A DNA stretch of 64,000 bases from positions 84,759 to 148,758 of the forward strand of contig CAWGGS010000078.1 of assembly GCA_963822095.1 (NCBI GenBank), in the 5' to 3' direction. The DNA is from CAWGGS01 sp963822095. Lineage in GTDB: Bacteria; Desulfobacterota; Desulfobulbia; Desulfobulbales; Desulfocapsaceae. The notes under the pieces were generated by a model. The model searched no databases and was not told where the DNA came from. It worked only from the letters and a program-made list of their open reading frames with translations. Shown in pieces: positions 35,553-45,001 of this stretch (within the stretch, counting starts at the first letter, position 1; each line of letters opens with the position of its first letter). A program made the position numbers and the translations under genes.

Positions 35553-36800
35553 ATGAAGACTTTAAAAGAAACAGATCCGGAGATTTTTTCGTGCATTCAG
35601 TCTGAGTATGAACGTCAGGATAATCAACTCGAGTTGATTGCCTCGGAAAATATAGCTTCACAGGCTGTTCTTGAGGCGCAAGGTTCTGTTCTGACAAATA
35701 AATACGCCGAAGGCTATCCCGGAAAACGGTATTATGGCGGTTGTCGTTATGCCGATAAGGCTGAAGACCTGGCCATCGAGCGAGCAAAAAAGATCTTCCA
35801 TGCCGAGTATGCAAATGTCCAACCACATTCCGGGTCTCAAGCAAACATGGGTGTGTATTTCGCACTTTTGAAACCGGGAGATACGGTATTGGGAATGGAT
35901 CTTGCCCATGGTGGACACTTGACCCATGGAAGTCCTGTAAGTTTTTCAGGCCAACTGTATAATTTTATCTCCTATGGTGTTGATCGAGAAAGCGAGAAGA
36001 TCAACATGGATGAGGTCGAACGTATCGCGTTGGCGGAAAAACCGAGGATGATTGTGGCAGGAGCCAGTGCCTATCCAAGATTCCTCGATTTTCCCCGTTT
36101 TCGAGAAATAGCCGATAAGGTGGATGCGCTTTTTATGGTTGATATGGCGCATATCGCAGGGCTTGTTGCAGCGGATGTTCATCCCTCTCCTGTTCCTTAT
36201 TCCGATGTAGTAACCTCCACAACCCACAAGACTCTTCGAGGTCCGCGGGGAGGGTTGATTCTTGCAAAAGAAAAATGGGGCAAGGTATTGAACAGCAATA
36301 TTTTTCCCGGCATTCAAGGGGGGCCACTCATGCATGCAATCGCTGCCAAGGCTGTCAGCTTCTTGGAGGTTATGGGAGAAGATTTCCAGGAAGAGCAAAA
36401 GCACGTGGTTTCCAATGCCCGGGTTCTAGCCGAAAATCTCATCGAAAGAGGATTCAGGCTGGTATCTGGAGGTACAGATAACCATTTGATGTTGTTAGAC
36501 CTTACCAATAAAAACATTTCGGGGAAGGAGGCGGAGGAGATTCTCGGGCAAGCGGGTATAACCGTGAACAAAAACGCTATCCCCTTTGACTCCCAATCGC
36601 GGTATGTAACCAGCGGTATACGAATTGGGACTCCATTGGTTACAACCAGAGGAATGCGGAGACCCGAAATGAAGATGATTGCTGAATTTATTGACAGGGT
36701 GATCGAAAAACGAGACGAAAAGACGATAAACGGTATTCGTCTTGAGATATTAGAGCTTTGCAAAAAATTTCCGCTGTCCAGGATTGTGACCAAAATCTAA
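35553..36800 (+). CDS. glyA: Serine hydroxymethyltransferase
   Basis: Interconverts serine and glycine with tetrahydrofolate. The PLP lysine is in TSTTHKTLRGPRGGLI (near residue 225), with the N-terminal IASENIASQAVLEAQGSVLTNKYAEGYPGKRYYGG. 415 residues. It begins the glyA-nrdR-ribD operon after a terminator, so it must have its own promoter in 35430-35550, which I could not pick out. Confidence 0.97.
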   Translation: MKTLKETDPEIFSCIQSEYERQDNQLELIASENIASQAVLEAQGSVLTNKYAEGYPGKRYYGGCRYADKAEDLAIERAKKIFHAEYANVQPHSGSQANMGVYFALLKPGDTVLGMDLAHGGHLTHGSPVSFSGQLYNFISYGVDRESEKINMDEVERIALAEKPRMIVAGASAYPRFLDFPRFREIADKVDALFMVDMAHIAGLVAADVHPSPVPYSDVVTSTTHKTLRGPRGGLILAKEKWGKVLNSNIFPGIQGGPLMHAIAAKAVSFLEVMGEDFQEEQKHVVSNARVLAENLIERGFRLVSGGTDNHLMLLDLTNKNISGKEAEEILGQAGITVNKNAIPFDSQSRYVTSGIRIGTPLVTTRGMRRPEMKMIAEFIDRVIEKRDEKTINGIRLEILELCKKFPLSRIVTKI

Positions 36801-36912
36801 AAGCCCGCTCGGATGAGGAATTTTCCAGGTTGGAATTGAGGTTTTGGACCTGACAGGATACAATGAGATCTTGGGGGCCAGTGTTAAGATCTCGTATAAA
36901 CTTGGAGGATGT

Positions 36913-37419
36913 ATGAAATGTCCATATTGCGGTCACCTGGATAATAAGGTCATCGATTCCCGTTTGAATAAGGAGAGTACCATTACCAGAAGGCGACGAT
37001 CATGCCTTTCCTGTAATCAGAGGTTTACGACCTATGAAAGATTGGAAGTAATGATGCCTGTTTTGATAAAAAAAGATGGCCGCAGAGAAGCGTGGGACAG
37101 AATGAAAATGGTTATCGGACTCGAAAAGGCTTGCGAGAAGAGGCCGGTAAGCAGAGACAATATAGACAAGTTTGTCGATGAGATTGAAAGAAAACTTCAG
37201 GATTCAGGAGCCAAAGAGGTCTCCTCAACAGTCGTAGGGCAATGGGTTATGGACGAACTCCCACAGCTCGATGAGGTGGCATATGTTCGTTTTGCCTCGG
37301 TTTATAGGCAGTTCAAAGACGTTAACGAATTCATGGACGAGCTGAAAACTCTCCTGGATGCACGGGCGATGAGCGAGTATTCGATAGAAGAAGAGGATAA
37401 AGAGAAAAGTGACCCGTAA
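36913..37419 (+). CDS. nrdR: Transcriptional repressor NrdR
   Basis: Represses ribonucleotide reductase genes in response to dATP/ATP. The zinc ribbon is CPYCGHLDNKVIDSR with CLSCNQRF, followed by the ATP-cone (VLIKKDGRREAWDRMKMVIGLEKACEKRPVS). The start is ATG 36913 with GGAGG; the frame open from 36844 is not used. It overlaps ribD by 11 bases. Confidence 0.96.
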   Translation: MKCPYCGHLDNKVIDSRLNKESTITRRRRSCLSCNQRFTTYERLEVMMPVLIKKDGRREAWDRMKMVIGLEKACEKRPVSRDNIDKFVDEIERKLQDSGAKEVSSTVVGQWVMDELPQLDEVAYVRFASVYRQFKDVNEFMDELKTLLDARAMSEYSIEEEDKEKSDP

Positions 37420-38518
37420 AAGGGATCAGTATTATATGTGTCTGGCACTCAGAGAGGCCCGCAAGGGTATCGGCAGGACCTCTCCCAATCCATGTGTCGG
37501 TTCAGTGATCGTCAAAAATGACCGGATAATAAGCAAGGGCTATCATAAAAAAGCAGGAGATGCCCACGCCGAAATAAATGCCTTGCGTAAGGCTGGAGAA
37601 GAGGCGAGAGGGGCAACTGTCTATGTAACCCTTGAGCCCTGCAATCATACTGGTCGAACGCCTCCATGCAGTCAGGCTCTGGAACGGGCAGGTGTCAAAA
37701 GAGTCGTTGTAGGAATGGAAGATCCAAACCCCTTGGTACACGGCAGTGGGATTGCCTATCTTGCCGATCGGGGAATAGAGGTCCTCTCCGGTGTCCTGGC
37801 AAAAGAATGCCGCGTCATAAACAGACCTTTTTTAAAGCATATAACAACCGCACTGCCTTGGATTGTCATGAAAGCGGGAATCAGCCTCGATGGAAAAATA
37901 ACCTATCAAAAGGGAAAAAGCGGTTGGATCACCGGTCCCGAAACCATGAAAATGGTTCATAGATTGCGGGATATTTCGGATGCGATAATGGTTGGAGTTG
38001 ACACTGTCTGCATCGATAATCCGTCTCTTACAACTCGATTACCGAAAAAAAAAGGGAAAGACCCAATACGGATAATTGTCGATAGCCATCTGCGCATTCC
38101 CCTCTCGGCAAAGCTCCTTCGTCTGGAATCAACAGCAAAGACCTGGGTGTTCTGTTCCACTGACGCCGACCGGGAAGCCCAAAAGCACCTAGTTGATGCG
38201 GGTGCGCTTGTCCACCGTGTCGGAGGAGACGGAACTGGAAGATTGAACCTGAAACAGGTATTGAAGACGCTGGGCCGGGAAGGAATTACCTCGGTTCTGG
38301 TTGAAGGTGGTGCGAAAATCCATGGTTCATTGTTGAAAAACAGGCAGGTTGATCATGTCAATCTCTTTTATGCCCCTCTTTTTGCTGGAGATGGAGGTAT
38401 TTCGGTTGTTGACGGGCTTACTTCATCAAGTAGGGAGGAAGCAATTTGTCTGGAAGAGGTTCACTATAAGCGCTTTGGTAATGATCTGATGATCGAGGGA
38501 GATGTCTATTATCGGTGA
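37409..38518 (+). CDS. ribD: Bifunctional riboflavin deaminase/reductase RibD
   Basis: The N-terminal deaminase has the zinc site DAHAEINAL and PCNHTGRTPPC; the C-terminal half is the NADPH reductase (LPWIVMKAGISLDGKI, GKSGWITGPE, VLVEGGAKIHGSLL). It catalyses the second and third steps of riboflavin synthesis. GTG start at 37409 inside the nrdR end. Length 369 is normal. It converges on the ParB-like gene with a 13-bp gap. Confidence 0.96.
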   Translation: MTRKRDQYYMCLALREARKGIGRTSPNPCVGSVIVKNDRIISKGYHKKAGDAHAEINALRKAGEEARGATVYVTLEPCNHTGRTPPCSQALERAGVKRVVVGMEDPNPLVHGSGIAYLADRGIEVLSGVLAKECRVINRPFLKHITTALPWIVMKAGISLDGKITYQKGKSGWITGPETMKMVHRLRDISDAIMVGVDTVCIDNPSLTTRLPKKKGKDPIRIIVDSHLRIPLSAKLLRLESTAKTWVFCSTDADREAQKHLVDAGALVHRVGGDGTGRLNLKQVLKTLGREGITSVLVEGGAKIHGSLLKNRQVDHVNLFYAPLFAGDGGISVVDGLTSSSREEAICLEEVHYKRFGNDLMIEGDVYYR

Positions 38519-38531
38519 GCCGGCCTCCTTG

Positions 38532-39482
38532 TTATTTCCCCTTCCCCTGTCCATTAAAGAGACCTTTTAACGAAGGCAATATTTTCTTGCATTCCTCGAC
38601 ATCCGAAAAACGTATGGACAGTGAGATCTCGTCCCGTTCGAAGAACGGGCTTGGGTTAAGAGTAAAGACCTCCGGGAGATCAAGCTTTTGAACCTGGGCC
38701 TCAAAGTTTTCCTTTGCTACAGTACTCCTGGGAAAACAACGTTTCTGAAGTATCTCGAAAATTCTGTTGGTTTTCTGGGGAATATTCATCATTGAATGTT
38801 CAATGACTTCTATAAGTTCGGGTTCTTCAAAGAGGGAAGAAAAGGTAGTCGAATTGCGTAAAACGATATCCTTGCAGAGGCTGAAAAGACGTTTTTGCTT
38901 GTTCCCTCCCAAACGGAAGGTGTCAATTAGTTGAACAATCCTGTTTCTATCCTCCGGGGTCATTCGTAAAAGCTCGGGTAGTATGGCCTCCGTCAACTGA
39001 CCAAAATGGAATTTTTGCAGGATACCATCCTCCAATTTCAGTATATCGGGAAGATGGAAGGAATTTTTCTTGGAAAGGTATTCCTGTGGAAGCATTTCCC
39101 AGGCTTCCTCTTGGGCCAGATATCTTTGGCATACCTTGAGAAAGGTTGCGGCCTCGGGTATTGACAACGGTTGTGCAACCGTTTGATCTTCAAAGAGGTG
39201 CGTGAGAATCATTTTTGCCGGAGTATCCTGTGTCAATACCGCACAGGGCAGTTCAGATTTACCCAAGAGTCGTGCGCACTCGATACGTTTCCGGCCGTTT
39301 ACGACCTGATAGGATGATTTTTTGTGTTGGATTACCAGCGGAGGGTGAAGAATTCCTACTTTGGCAATCGAGGAGACCAAATGTTTCGGAACGGGACCTT
39401 CGAGAAACGGGTGGATGTCCCAGGTCAAAAAATCTGTGATATTGCAGATTGGGATGGATAAGAAAGAGAACAGGGTCGACAT
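38532..39482 (-). CDS. ParB/Srx-fold domain protein
   Basis: A 316-residue protein. Residues ~25-100 have the ParB N-terminal pattern (KHLVSSIAKVGILHPPLVIQHKKSSYQVVNGRKRIECARLLG). The NGRKRIECAR motif is close to the GERR nucleotide-binding box of ParB-type CTPases. The remaining ~200 residues are helical and unrecognised; no typical helix-turn-helix or ParB dimer domain is seen, and there is no parA neighbour. It is therefore unlikely to be the chromosome partition protein; a regulatory DNA-binding role is inferred. Confidence 0.65.
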   Translation of the reverse strand: MSTLFSFLSIPICNITDFLTWDIHPFLEGPVPKHLVSSIAKVGILHPPLVIQHKKSSYQVVNGRKRIECARLLGKSELPCAVLTQDTPAKMILTHLFEDQTVAQPLSIPEAATFLKVCQRYLAQEEAWEMLPQEYLSKKNSFHLPDILKLEDGILQKFHFGQLTEAILPELLRMTPEDRNRIVQLIDTFRLGGNKQKRLFSLCKDIVLRNSTTFSSLFEEPELIEVIEHSMMNIPQKTNRIFEILQKRCFPRSTVAKENFEAQVQKLDLPEVFTLNPSPFFERDEISLSIRFSDVEECKKILPSLKGLFNGQGKGK

Positions 39483-39545
39483 CAGTATATGATTAAAAGA
39501 GGGCGTGAGAATGCCGACGCCTTATTGGACAAGGTTCAGCCGATG

Positions 39546-39588
39546 AATAAAGATTGCCTGCAGACGCAATATTGTATCTGCAGGCAAT
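39546..39588 (-). terminator. Terminator hairpin downstream of the IHF/HU gene
   Basis: A perfect 12-bp stem ATTGCCTGCAGA/TCTGCAGGCAAT with a 12-base loop (39553-39588); on the minus strand it is followed by CTTTATT. It lies 45 bp after the stop of the gene above it. Confidence 0.6.
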
Positions 39589-39633
39589 CAAAAATGCAAA
39601 GGAGTACGTGGGGTGAGACCTTAACAGAAGGGG

Positions 39634-39921
39634 TTAGGAGGCATTAATCTTGTCGCGCAAAATCCCCGATGGCTTGAAGGTTACAACCCTTCTGGCATCT
39701 AATGTGAGCTCGTCTCCTGTTTGTGGATTGCGCCCCCGGCGCGCATTTTTGTCTTTGACGTTAAATTTACCGAATCCACTTAATAGCAGATCGTTACCGT
39801 TGATGAGAGAGTCCTTTGAGATACGAAGAAACGACTCAACCGATTCGGTAGCCTGGGCCTTTGTCAATGTTTCATGATTCTTATAGACCTGTTGGACCAG
39901 GTCCGCTTTCGTCAATGTCAT
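39634..39921 (-). CDS. IHF alpha/HU family DNA-bending protein
   Basis: A 95-residue histone-like protein with the family signature GFGKFNVKDKNARRGRNPQTG around the DNA-intercalating Pro arm and the C-terminal FKPSGILRDKIN. The N-terminus (MTLTKADLVQQVY) and length favour IHF alpha over HU, though no beta subunit is in the window. Confidence 0.9.
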   Translation of the reverse strand: MTLTKADLVQQVYKNHETLTKAQATESVESFLRISKDSLINGNDLLLSGFGKFNVKDKNARRGRNPQTGDELTLDARRVVTFKPSGILRDKINAS

Positions 39922-39960
39922 ATATCCCTCCTTTGTTGTTGAAAAAATTAATCTTAAAAT

Positions 39961-39988
39961 ATGATATACAATACAGAACGAAAGTCAA
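39961..39988 (-). promoter_or_regulatory. Promoter of the IHF/HU gene
   Basis: On the minus strand TTGACT (39983-39988) and TATCAT (39961-39966) are 16 bases apart, about 40 bases before the ATG. Confidence 0.5.
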
Positions 39989-40041
39989 CACTGCCGGTAA
40001 AGAATTGTATAATATTTTTAGAAAAATTTGATTTATTAACC

Positions 40042-41247
40042 TTAAACAACCGATGCGATCTTGAATATTGGGAGATACATGGCAACAACGAGTCCACCAA
40101 TCATCCCGCCAAGAAATACCATCATAAACGGTTCAATCATGGCAGTTAAGTTTTCAACTGCCTGATCAACCTCTTCGTCATAAAAATCGGCAATTTTCTC
40201 GAGCATCGTATCCAAGGCGCCGACAGATTCACCAACATTAATCATTTGAATGACCATATTAGGAAAAACCCCACTCTCTTCAAGAGGTTCGGCTATCGGA
40301 CGACCTTCGGCAATCGAGTCGGCCACCCTGAATACAGCCCTTTCGATAACCTTGTTTCCCGACGTCTTTGCAACAACCTGCAAGGCTTCGAGAATCGGGA
40401 CGCCGCTCTGCAACATTGTACTTAGGGTCCTGGTAAATTTGGCCACCGATACCTTCCGTATCAAGATTCCCGCCACAGGTGCCCGTAGCAACATGGTATC
40501 CATGGCTAAGCGACCTTTTTCCGTATTGTATGTCTTCTTTATTCCCCAGGCGATGAGGAAGAATCCAATTGCAAAGAGATAGAAATAAGACTTGACCGCA
40601 TTGCTCATGTTGACGACTATCTGGGTCGGAAGGGGAAGGGCTGAGCCGAAGGAGGTGAACATTTGCTCGAAGACAGGGATAACGAAGACCAAAATAATGA
40701 TCAAAATAAGGATCGATATGGCAAGACATATTGCCGGATAGGTCATTGCTCCCTTGATTTTTTTCTTGAGGGCCATTGTCTTCTCGAGAAAGACTGCCAG
40801 CCGGGAGAGAATTGTGTCGAGAATACCGCCGGTTTCTCCTGCCTCTATCATGTTTGAGAAAAGATTATCAAACACTTTCGGGTGCTTACGCATGGAGTCG
40901 GCAAAGGTGGTGCCTGATTCCACATCCGATTGAATCGTCATCAGTATCTTTTTGAACGTCGGATTGTCCTGTTGTTTGCCCAGGATCTCAAGACATTGGA
41001 CCAAGGGGAGGCCTGCGTCGATCATTGTGGAGAGCTGTCTGGTAAATACGATGACATCCTTTCCTTTAACCCGGGGTCTGAAAAGTGGTATTTTTTGAAG
41101 GAGATCTTCGGGCTTTTCCTTGATAACCGCGTCACTGATGCGCATTCTTTTGACATGATTGAGCGCAGCGGCCTGATCTGGGGCCTCGACTTCTCCTTTG
41201 CGCTTTTCACCATAAGTATTTTTACCTTTCCATATATAAACAGGCAT
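40042..41247 (-). CDS. pilC: Type IV pilus inner membrane platform protein PilC
   Basis: A 401-residue GspF-family protein with two homologous cytoplasmic domains (FTRQLSTMIDAGLPLVQCLEIL and FTRTLSTMLQSGVPILEALQVV), and three TM stretches (AICLAISILILIIILVFVIP, FYLFAIGFFLIAWGI and MMVFLGGMIGGLVVAMYLP). It anchors the pilus assembly motor. GGAGAAAG precedes the ATG. No other pil gene is in the window. It may connect functionally to the MglA-like GTPase at 47.7 kb, since MglA controls pilus polarity in other bacteria (inference). Confidence 0.94.
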   Translation of the reverse strand: MPVYIWKGKNTYGEKRKGEVEAPDQAAALNHVKRMRISDAVIKEKPEDLLQKIPLFRPRVKGKDVIVFTRQLSTMIDAGLPLVQCLEILGKQQDNPTFKKILMTIQSDVESGTTFADSMRKHPKVFDNLFSNMIEAGETGGILDTILSRLAVFLEKTMALKKKIKGAMTYPAICLAISILILIIILVFVIPVFEQMFTSFGSALPLPTQIVVNMSNAVKSYFYLFAIGFFLIAWGIKKTYNTEKGRLAMDTMLLRAPVAGILIRKVSVAKFTRTLSTMLQSGVPILEALQVVAKTSGNKVIERAVFRVADSIAEGRPIAEPLEESGVFPNMVIQMINVGESVGALDTMLEKIADFYDEEVDQAVENLTAMIEPFMMVFLGGMIGGLVVAMYLPIFKIASVV

Positions 41248-41373
41248 CTTCTTTCTCCAAATTAGCTTTGTCTGATGCAGGCCTTCACGTGCGAAGAAAT
41301 TGATCTCAAAAATTAACCAGTCTCTTCCTGGTCTGTCTTGGGCAGGTTGAAAAGGCGTCCTGCCTTACCGGCT

Positions 41374-41400
41374 AAAAAAAAGTCTTTTACTGGGTAAAAG
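41374..41400 (-). other. Hairpin with T8 tract in the pilC leader
   Basis: On the minus strand CTTTTAC-CCA-GTAAAAG is followed by AC and eight T residues, about 130 bases upstream of the pilC start. It has the form of an intrinsic terminator but the stem is AT-rich; it may be an attenuator. Otherwise the 383-bp gap 41248-41630 is AT-rich with no gene. Confidence 0.35.
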
Positions 41401-41762
41401 TAGTGTATAGGTTTTGATGGAATCAATTCTATGTTATATTGTTGGAGAATACAAGTGTCGGTGTATTAACACAATAAAATTATGTGGTAAATTAAAAAAA
41501 ATGTGAGACCCGCAAAAAATCATCTTCATTTTCATTTTCTTGTTCTTTTAACCTAATTCCCTAATAATAAAACAGAAAAAGCCATTCTGTCAAAGATATA
41601 TGGCAAACAGAGAAAAAATGTTTTTTATACTTGTGGAAAATTTCTCTCCCTGTTAATGTGTCACTCTTTTTATATGGTCTTGAAAGATGTTTACTCGTGC
41701 TGTTTTCATACCCATACAATGCATTTTTTTGGGGGGTATGCTTTTATTATGAGGAGGATATT

Positions 41763-42008
41763 ATGCAACAAGCCGAAGTGAATTATAGTGACGGCAGATT
41801 CCAACCGGTTGTCGAGAAGTGTATTGGATGTGATCGGATTGTTGAGGAAAAAGAAAATCAATACTGCCGGACGTATCTCAATCCTGAGGCCAAATGGCGG
41901 CTTGGCATCTGCAACTTTGCCACCCATATGAAACCTGAGATCAAGGTGGCCAAGGCACGTATCAATCCGTTAAAGGCTGCAAAGAGGGCGTCAAAGTCCA
42001 AAAAATAG
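41763..42008 (+). CDS. PxxKW family cysteine-rich small protein
   Basis: An 81-residue protein with the name-giving PEAKW motif (LNPEAKWRLGICNFATH) and a four-Cys array (CIGCDRIV, YCRTY, GICN), which probably binds a metal or iron-sulfur cluster. The C-terminus is Lys-rich. The start has GAGGAGG five bases upstream; the frame extending to 41631 is not used. The family occurs in sulfate-reducing and related anaerobes and has no known function. Confidence 0.85.
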   Translation: MQQAEVNYSDGRFQPVVEKCIGCDRIVEEKENQYCRTYLNPEAKWRLGICNFATHMKPEIKVAKARINPLKAAKRASKSKK

Positions 42009-42025
42009 GTTATATCTGCAAGAAT

Positions 42026-42056
42026 AAAAAAACCCCTTTTCAAGGGGTTTTTTTAT
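42026..42056. terminator. Bidirectional terminator between the PxxKW gene and ugd
   Basis: An 8-bp stem AACCCCTT/AAGGGGTT with a three-base loop, flanked by A-runs on the left and T-runs on the right, so it can stop both converging transcripts. Confidence 0.88.
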
Positions 42057-42082
42057 TCTCCTGCCTGCTTGGTAAATGATCT

Positions 42083-43393
42083 CTAAGATCTGCCTACACC
42101 GACATAAACAAATCCCCTTTCTTTCAGCTTCTCCGGTTCATAAACATTTCGAAGATCGATGAAGATTTTGCCTCGCATTTTCGTGGCCAAGCTCTCAAGA
42201 TCAAGGGCTCTATATTGGTTCCATTCGGTCATGAGAACGACGGCATCTGCTTCTTCACAGGCGGAATAGACATCCGACATATATTGAATTCCAGCCGGTA
42301 AAAGCTTTTGGGCTTCAAGCATTCCTTGAGGGTCATGGGCTTTCAATACAGCCCCTTTTTCCAGAAGCGCGGGAAGGATTGTCAACGCCGGAGAGTCGCG
42401 CATGTCATCGGTTTCCGGTTTGAATGTCAAACCAAGTATCGCCAGGGTCTTACCTGCTTCCGAGCCTCCAAGGACGTCACGTATCTTTTTGATCATTTTT
42501 GCTTTCTGGGCGGCATTTACCTCAACGGCAGCCTCAACTATCCTTAGATTCTGACCGTATTCCTGGGCAATTCGCATCAGGGCCAGTGTGTCTTTGGGAA
42601 AACAGGATCCACCATAGCCAGGGCCGGGATGAAGGAACTTTTTCCCTATTCGACCGTCCATGCCGATCCCCCTGGCCAGAGAGACGACGTCGGCGCCAAT
42701 GGTATCGCAAAGGAGCGCTATCTCGTTAATGAAACTTATTTTTACGGCCAAAAAGGCGTTTGCCGCGTATTTGGTCAATTCGGCAGTCTCGATATCGGTT
42801 TTAACGATTGGAGTTTCTTGGAGAAAAAGGGGTTGGTAGATAGTTCTGAGGATGTCTTCCGCCTTTTGGGATTCTACCCCGATAACCACGCGATCGGGCC
42901 GCATGAAATCGGTGATGGCTGCACCTTCCCGTAAAAATTCGGGATTCGAGGCAATATCAAAATCGGCTTCCGGGTTGACTTCCCGTATTATCCGTTCAAC
43001 TTGCCGTGCCGTGCCGACCGGAACCGTGCTTTTGTCGACAATGATGGTATATCCTTTAAGATGGGCTGCAATTTCCTTTGTCGCCTCATAAATGTAACTG
43101 AGGTCTGCATAGCCGTCTCCTCTCCTGCTGCTGGGGGTGCCGACTGCAAGAAATACGGCTTCCGCTTCGGCAACAGCATCGGACAGTTTTGAAGTGAAGA
43201 TCAGACGTCCTTCCTTGCAGTTTTTGGCGACTAGGGCATCAAGACCAGGCTCATAGATCGGTATGGATCCGTTATTGAGCATATCGATTTTTTTCTGGTC
43301 TTTGTCGACACAGGTTATATGATGGCCAAATTCGGCAAAACAAGTTCCGGTAACCAGTCCGACATACCCTGTTCCAACCATGGTTATTTTCAT
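42083..43393 (-). CDS. ugd: UDP-glucose 6-dehydrogenase
   Basis: Oxidises UDP-glucose to UDP-glucuronate for polysaccharide synthesis. NAD-binding MVGTGYVGLVTGTCFAEFGH at the N-terminus, the catalytic Cys in GPGYGGSCFPKDT (near residue 260) and the C-terminal UDP-binding domain (LGLTFKPETDDMRDSPAL). 436 residues. Starts 33 bp after yggS on the same strand. Confidence 0.95.
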   Translation of the reverse strand: MKITMVGTGYVGLVTGTCFAEFGHHITCVDKDQKKIDMLNNGSIPIYEPGLDALVAKNCKEGRLIFTSKLSDAVAEAEAVFLAVGTPSSRRGDGYADLSYIYEATKEIAAHLKGYTIIVDKSTVPVGTARQVERIIREVNPEADFDIASNPEFLREGAAITDFMRPDRVVIGVESQKAEDILRTIYQPLFLQETPIVKTDIETAELTKYAANAFLAVKISFINEIALLCDTIGADVVSLARGIGMDGRIGKKFLHPGPGYGGSCFPKDTLALMRIAQEYGQNLRIVEAAVEVNAAQKAKMIKKIRDVLGGSEAGKTLAILGLTFKPETDDMRDSPALTILPALLEKGAVLKAHDPQGMLEAQKLLPAGIQYMSDVYSACEEADAVVLMTEWNQYRALDLESLATKMRGKIFIDLRNVYEPEKLKERGFVYVGVGRS

Positions 43394-43425
43394 CTTTTTC
43401 TTCCTTTTACTATAGTGAGAGTTTT

Positions 43426-44112
43426 TTACGAGCGGGAGCCGAAGATGGCGGTTCCCACTCGAACAAGAGTTGCCCCTTCCTCTATTGCAATCTGGTAATC
43501 ACCGGACATGCCCATGGAGATTTCCACATGGGAGTTGTCGAAAAAGAGATTCTTTTTTCGAAGAGTTTCCGCCAAAATGCGTAATTTGCGAAAATAAGGG
43601 CGGACTTTTTCCGATTCTTCAAAAAACGGCGGCATGGTCATCAGACCACGGACACGAAGGTTTGATAGCTGTGAAATCTCGCGGATCAGATCTTCGGCAT
43701 CTGCGGGTGTGATTCCCGCCTTATTTTTATCATTGCCGATATTTACCTGAATCAGGATGTCCATGGTTTTATCGTATTGAATCAAATGCCGATTCAAGTG
43801 CAGACCCAGTTTCATGCTGTCGACGGTTTCAATCATCTTGAATATTTCCGCTGCGATCTTGGCTTTATTGGTCTGGAGGTGACCGATAAAATGAAATTCA
43901 GCACTGTCTTTCAGCTCGGTATATTTTTGGGTGGCCTCCTGGATATAGTTTTCTCCAAAGAGAAATTGTGCCGAGCCAATAGCCTCTTTTATGGCCGAAG
44001 TCGGATAGGTCTTTGAGACTGCTACAAGTCGTATTTCATCGGGTTTGCGACCGCATTGTTCAGCTGCGACCCGGATGTTTTGTCGTACATTGTCTAAATT
44101 GTCGGCAATCAT
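43426..44112 (-). CDS. yggS: YggS family PLP homeostasis protein
   Basis: A 228-residue PLP-binding barrel; the PLP lysine is in RLVAVSKTYPTSAI (near residue 34), with FIGHLQTNKAK, GLMTMPPF and the C-terminal SMGMSGDYQIAIEEGATLVRVGTAIFG. It buffers pyridoxal phosphate and affects amino acid pools. It begins five bases after tatD. Confidence 0.95.
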   Translation of the reverse strand: MIADNLDNVRQNIRVAAEQCGRKPDEIRLVAVSKTYPTSAIKEAIGSAQFLFGENYIQEATQKYTELKDSAEFHFIGHLQTNKAKIAAEIFKMIETVDSMKLGLHLNRHLIQYDKTMDILIQVNIGNDKNKAGITPADAEDLIREISQLSNLRVRGLMTMPPFFEESEKVRPYFRKLRILAETLRKKNLFFDNSHVEISMGMSGDYQIAIEEGATLVRVGTAIFGSRS

Positions 44113-44117
44113 CGTTT

Positions 44118-44954
44118 CTATAAGTCGGTGAAAAAGGGTCGCCCGAAGAGTGTTTTCGCATTTCGGCTGGTGTGTTTTGCCAACTCGTCAAGGGAAATAT
44201 CTCTGAGAGCAGCGACCTCTTGAGCGGTATACAAAATATAGAGGGGTTCGTTTCTTTTGCCGCGAAAGGGCTGAGGCGCCAAAAAAGGACCATCGGTCTC
44301 GAGAAGCAGAGAGTCAAGCGGAAGACATTTGACGACTTCTTTTAGAGATTGGGCATTTTTAAACGTCACTGTTCCGGGTATTGAGATGTATAGTCCGAGG
44401 TCGAGTACCTCTTGGGCAAAATCTATATCGCCTGAAAAACAGTGCATAATTCCACCGTATTTAAGAGGGCCTCTTTCTTTTAAGATAGTGAGTGTATCCT
44501 CGTGTGCCTCTCTGTCATGTATGATTACAGGGAGTTGGAGGTCTTCGGCCAGGCTAAGCTGGTTGCGGAACTGTTTGCGTTGATTCTCTGGAGAAGAGTA
44601 GTTCTTAACATAGTCGAGGCCGATCTCGCCATAGCCTACAATGTGATTTTTGTTTTTTTCTGCAAGATCTGCTACCATTGACAGTGTCGTATTTATTATA
44701 TTATCAACATCATGAGGGTGTATGCCGATTGTGGCGAAAACCATTTCGTGTTTTCGCGATAGATCTACGGCTGCAATGGAGCTTGCAAGGTCGATACCGA
44801 CGCTTACGATAGCACGAATATTGTGTTGATAGGCATTTTGTAGTATGTGGTCGAGATCCGCTTTATAGGCATCCATGTCGAGATGACAATGGGTGTCGAC
44901 CAGAGGCGTCCCGGATACCGGAAGGGAAACCTCTTTTTGTTTTCTTTTAGTCAC
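44118..44954 (-). CDS. tatD: TatD family metal-dependent DNase
   Basis: A 278-residue amidohydrolase-fold nuclease: LVDTHCHLDMDAY (metal His pair), GEIGLDYV, VIIHDREAH, MHCFSGD and the C-terminal LLLETDGPFLAP. I choose GTG 44954, which has GGAGG eight bases upstream; the frame to 45002 depends on a TTG and an ATG without ribosome sites. It heads the tatD-yggS-ugd run. Confidence 0.93.
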   Translation of the reverse strand: MTKRKQKEVSLPVSGTPLVDTHCHLDMDAYKADLDHILQNAYQHNIRAIVSVGIDLASSIAAVDLSRKHEMVFATIGIHPHDVDNIINTTLSMVADLAEKNKNHIVGYGEIGLDYVKNYSSPENQRKQFRNQLSLAEDLQLPVIIHDREAHEDTLTILKERGPLKYGGIMHCFSGDIDFAQEVLDLGLYISIPGTVTFKNAQSLKEVVKCLPLDSLLLETDGPFLAPQPFRGKRNEPLYILYTAQEVAALRDISLDELAKHTSRNAKTLFGRPFFTDL

Positions 44955-45001
44955 TGAAAATTCCTCCAGGTGTTTCATAGCAGATAACCGGTGTTGGTGC
45001 A

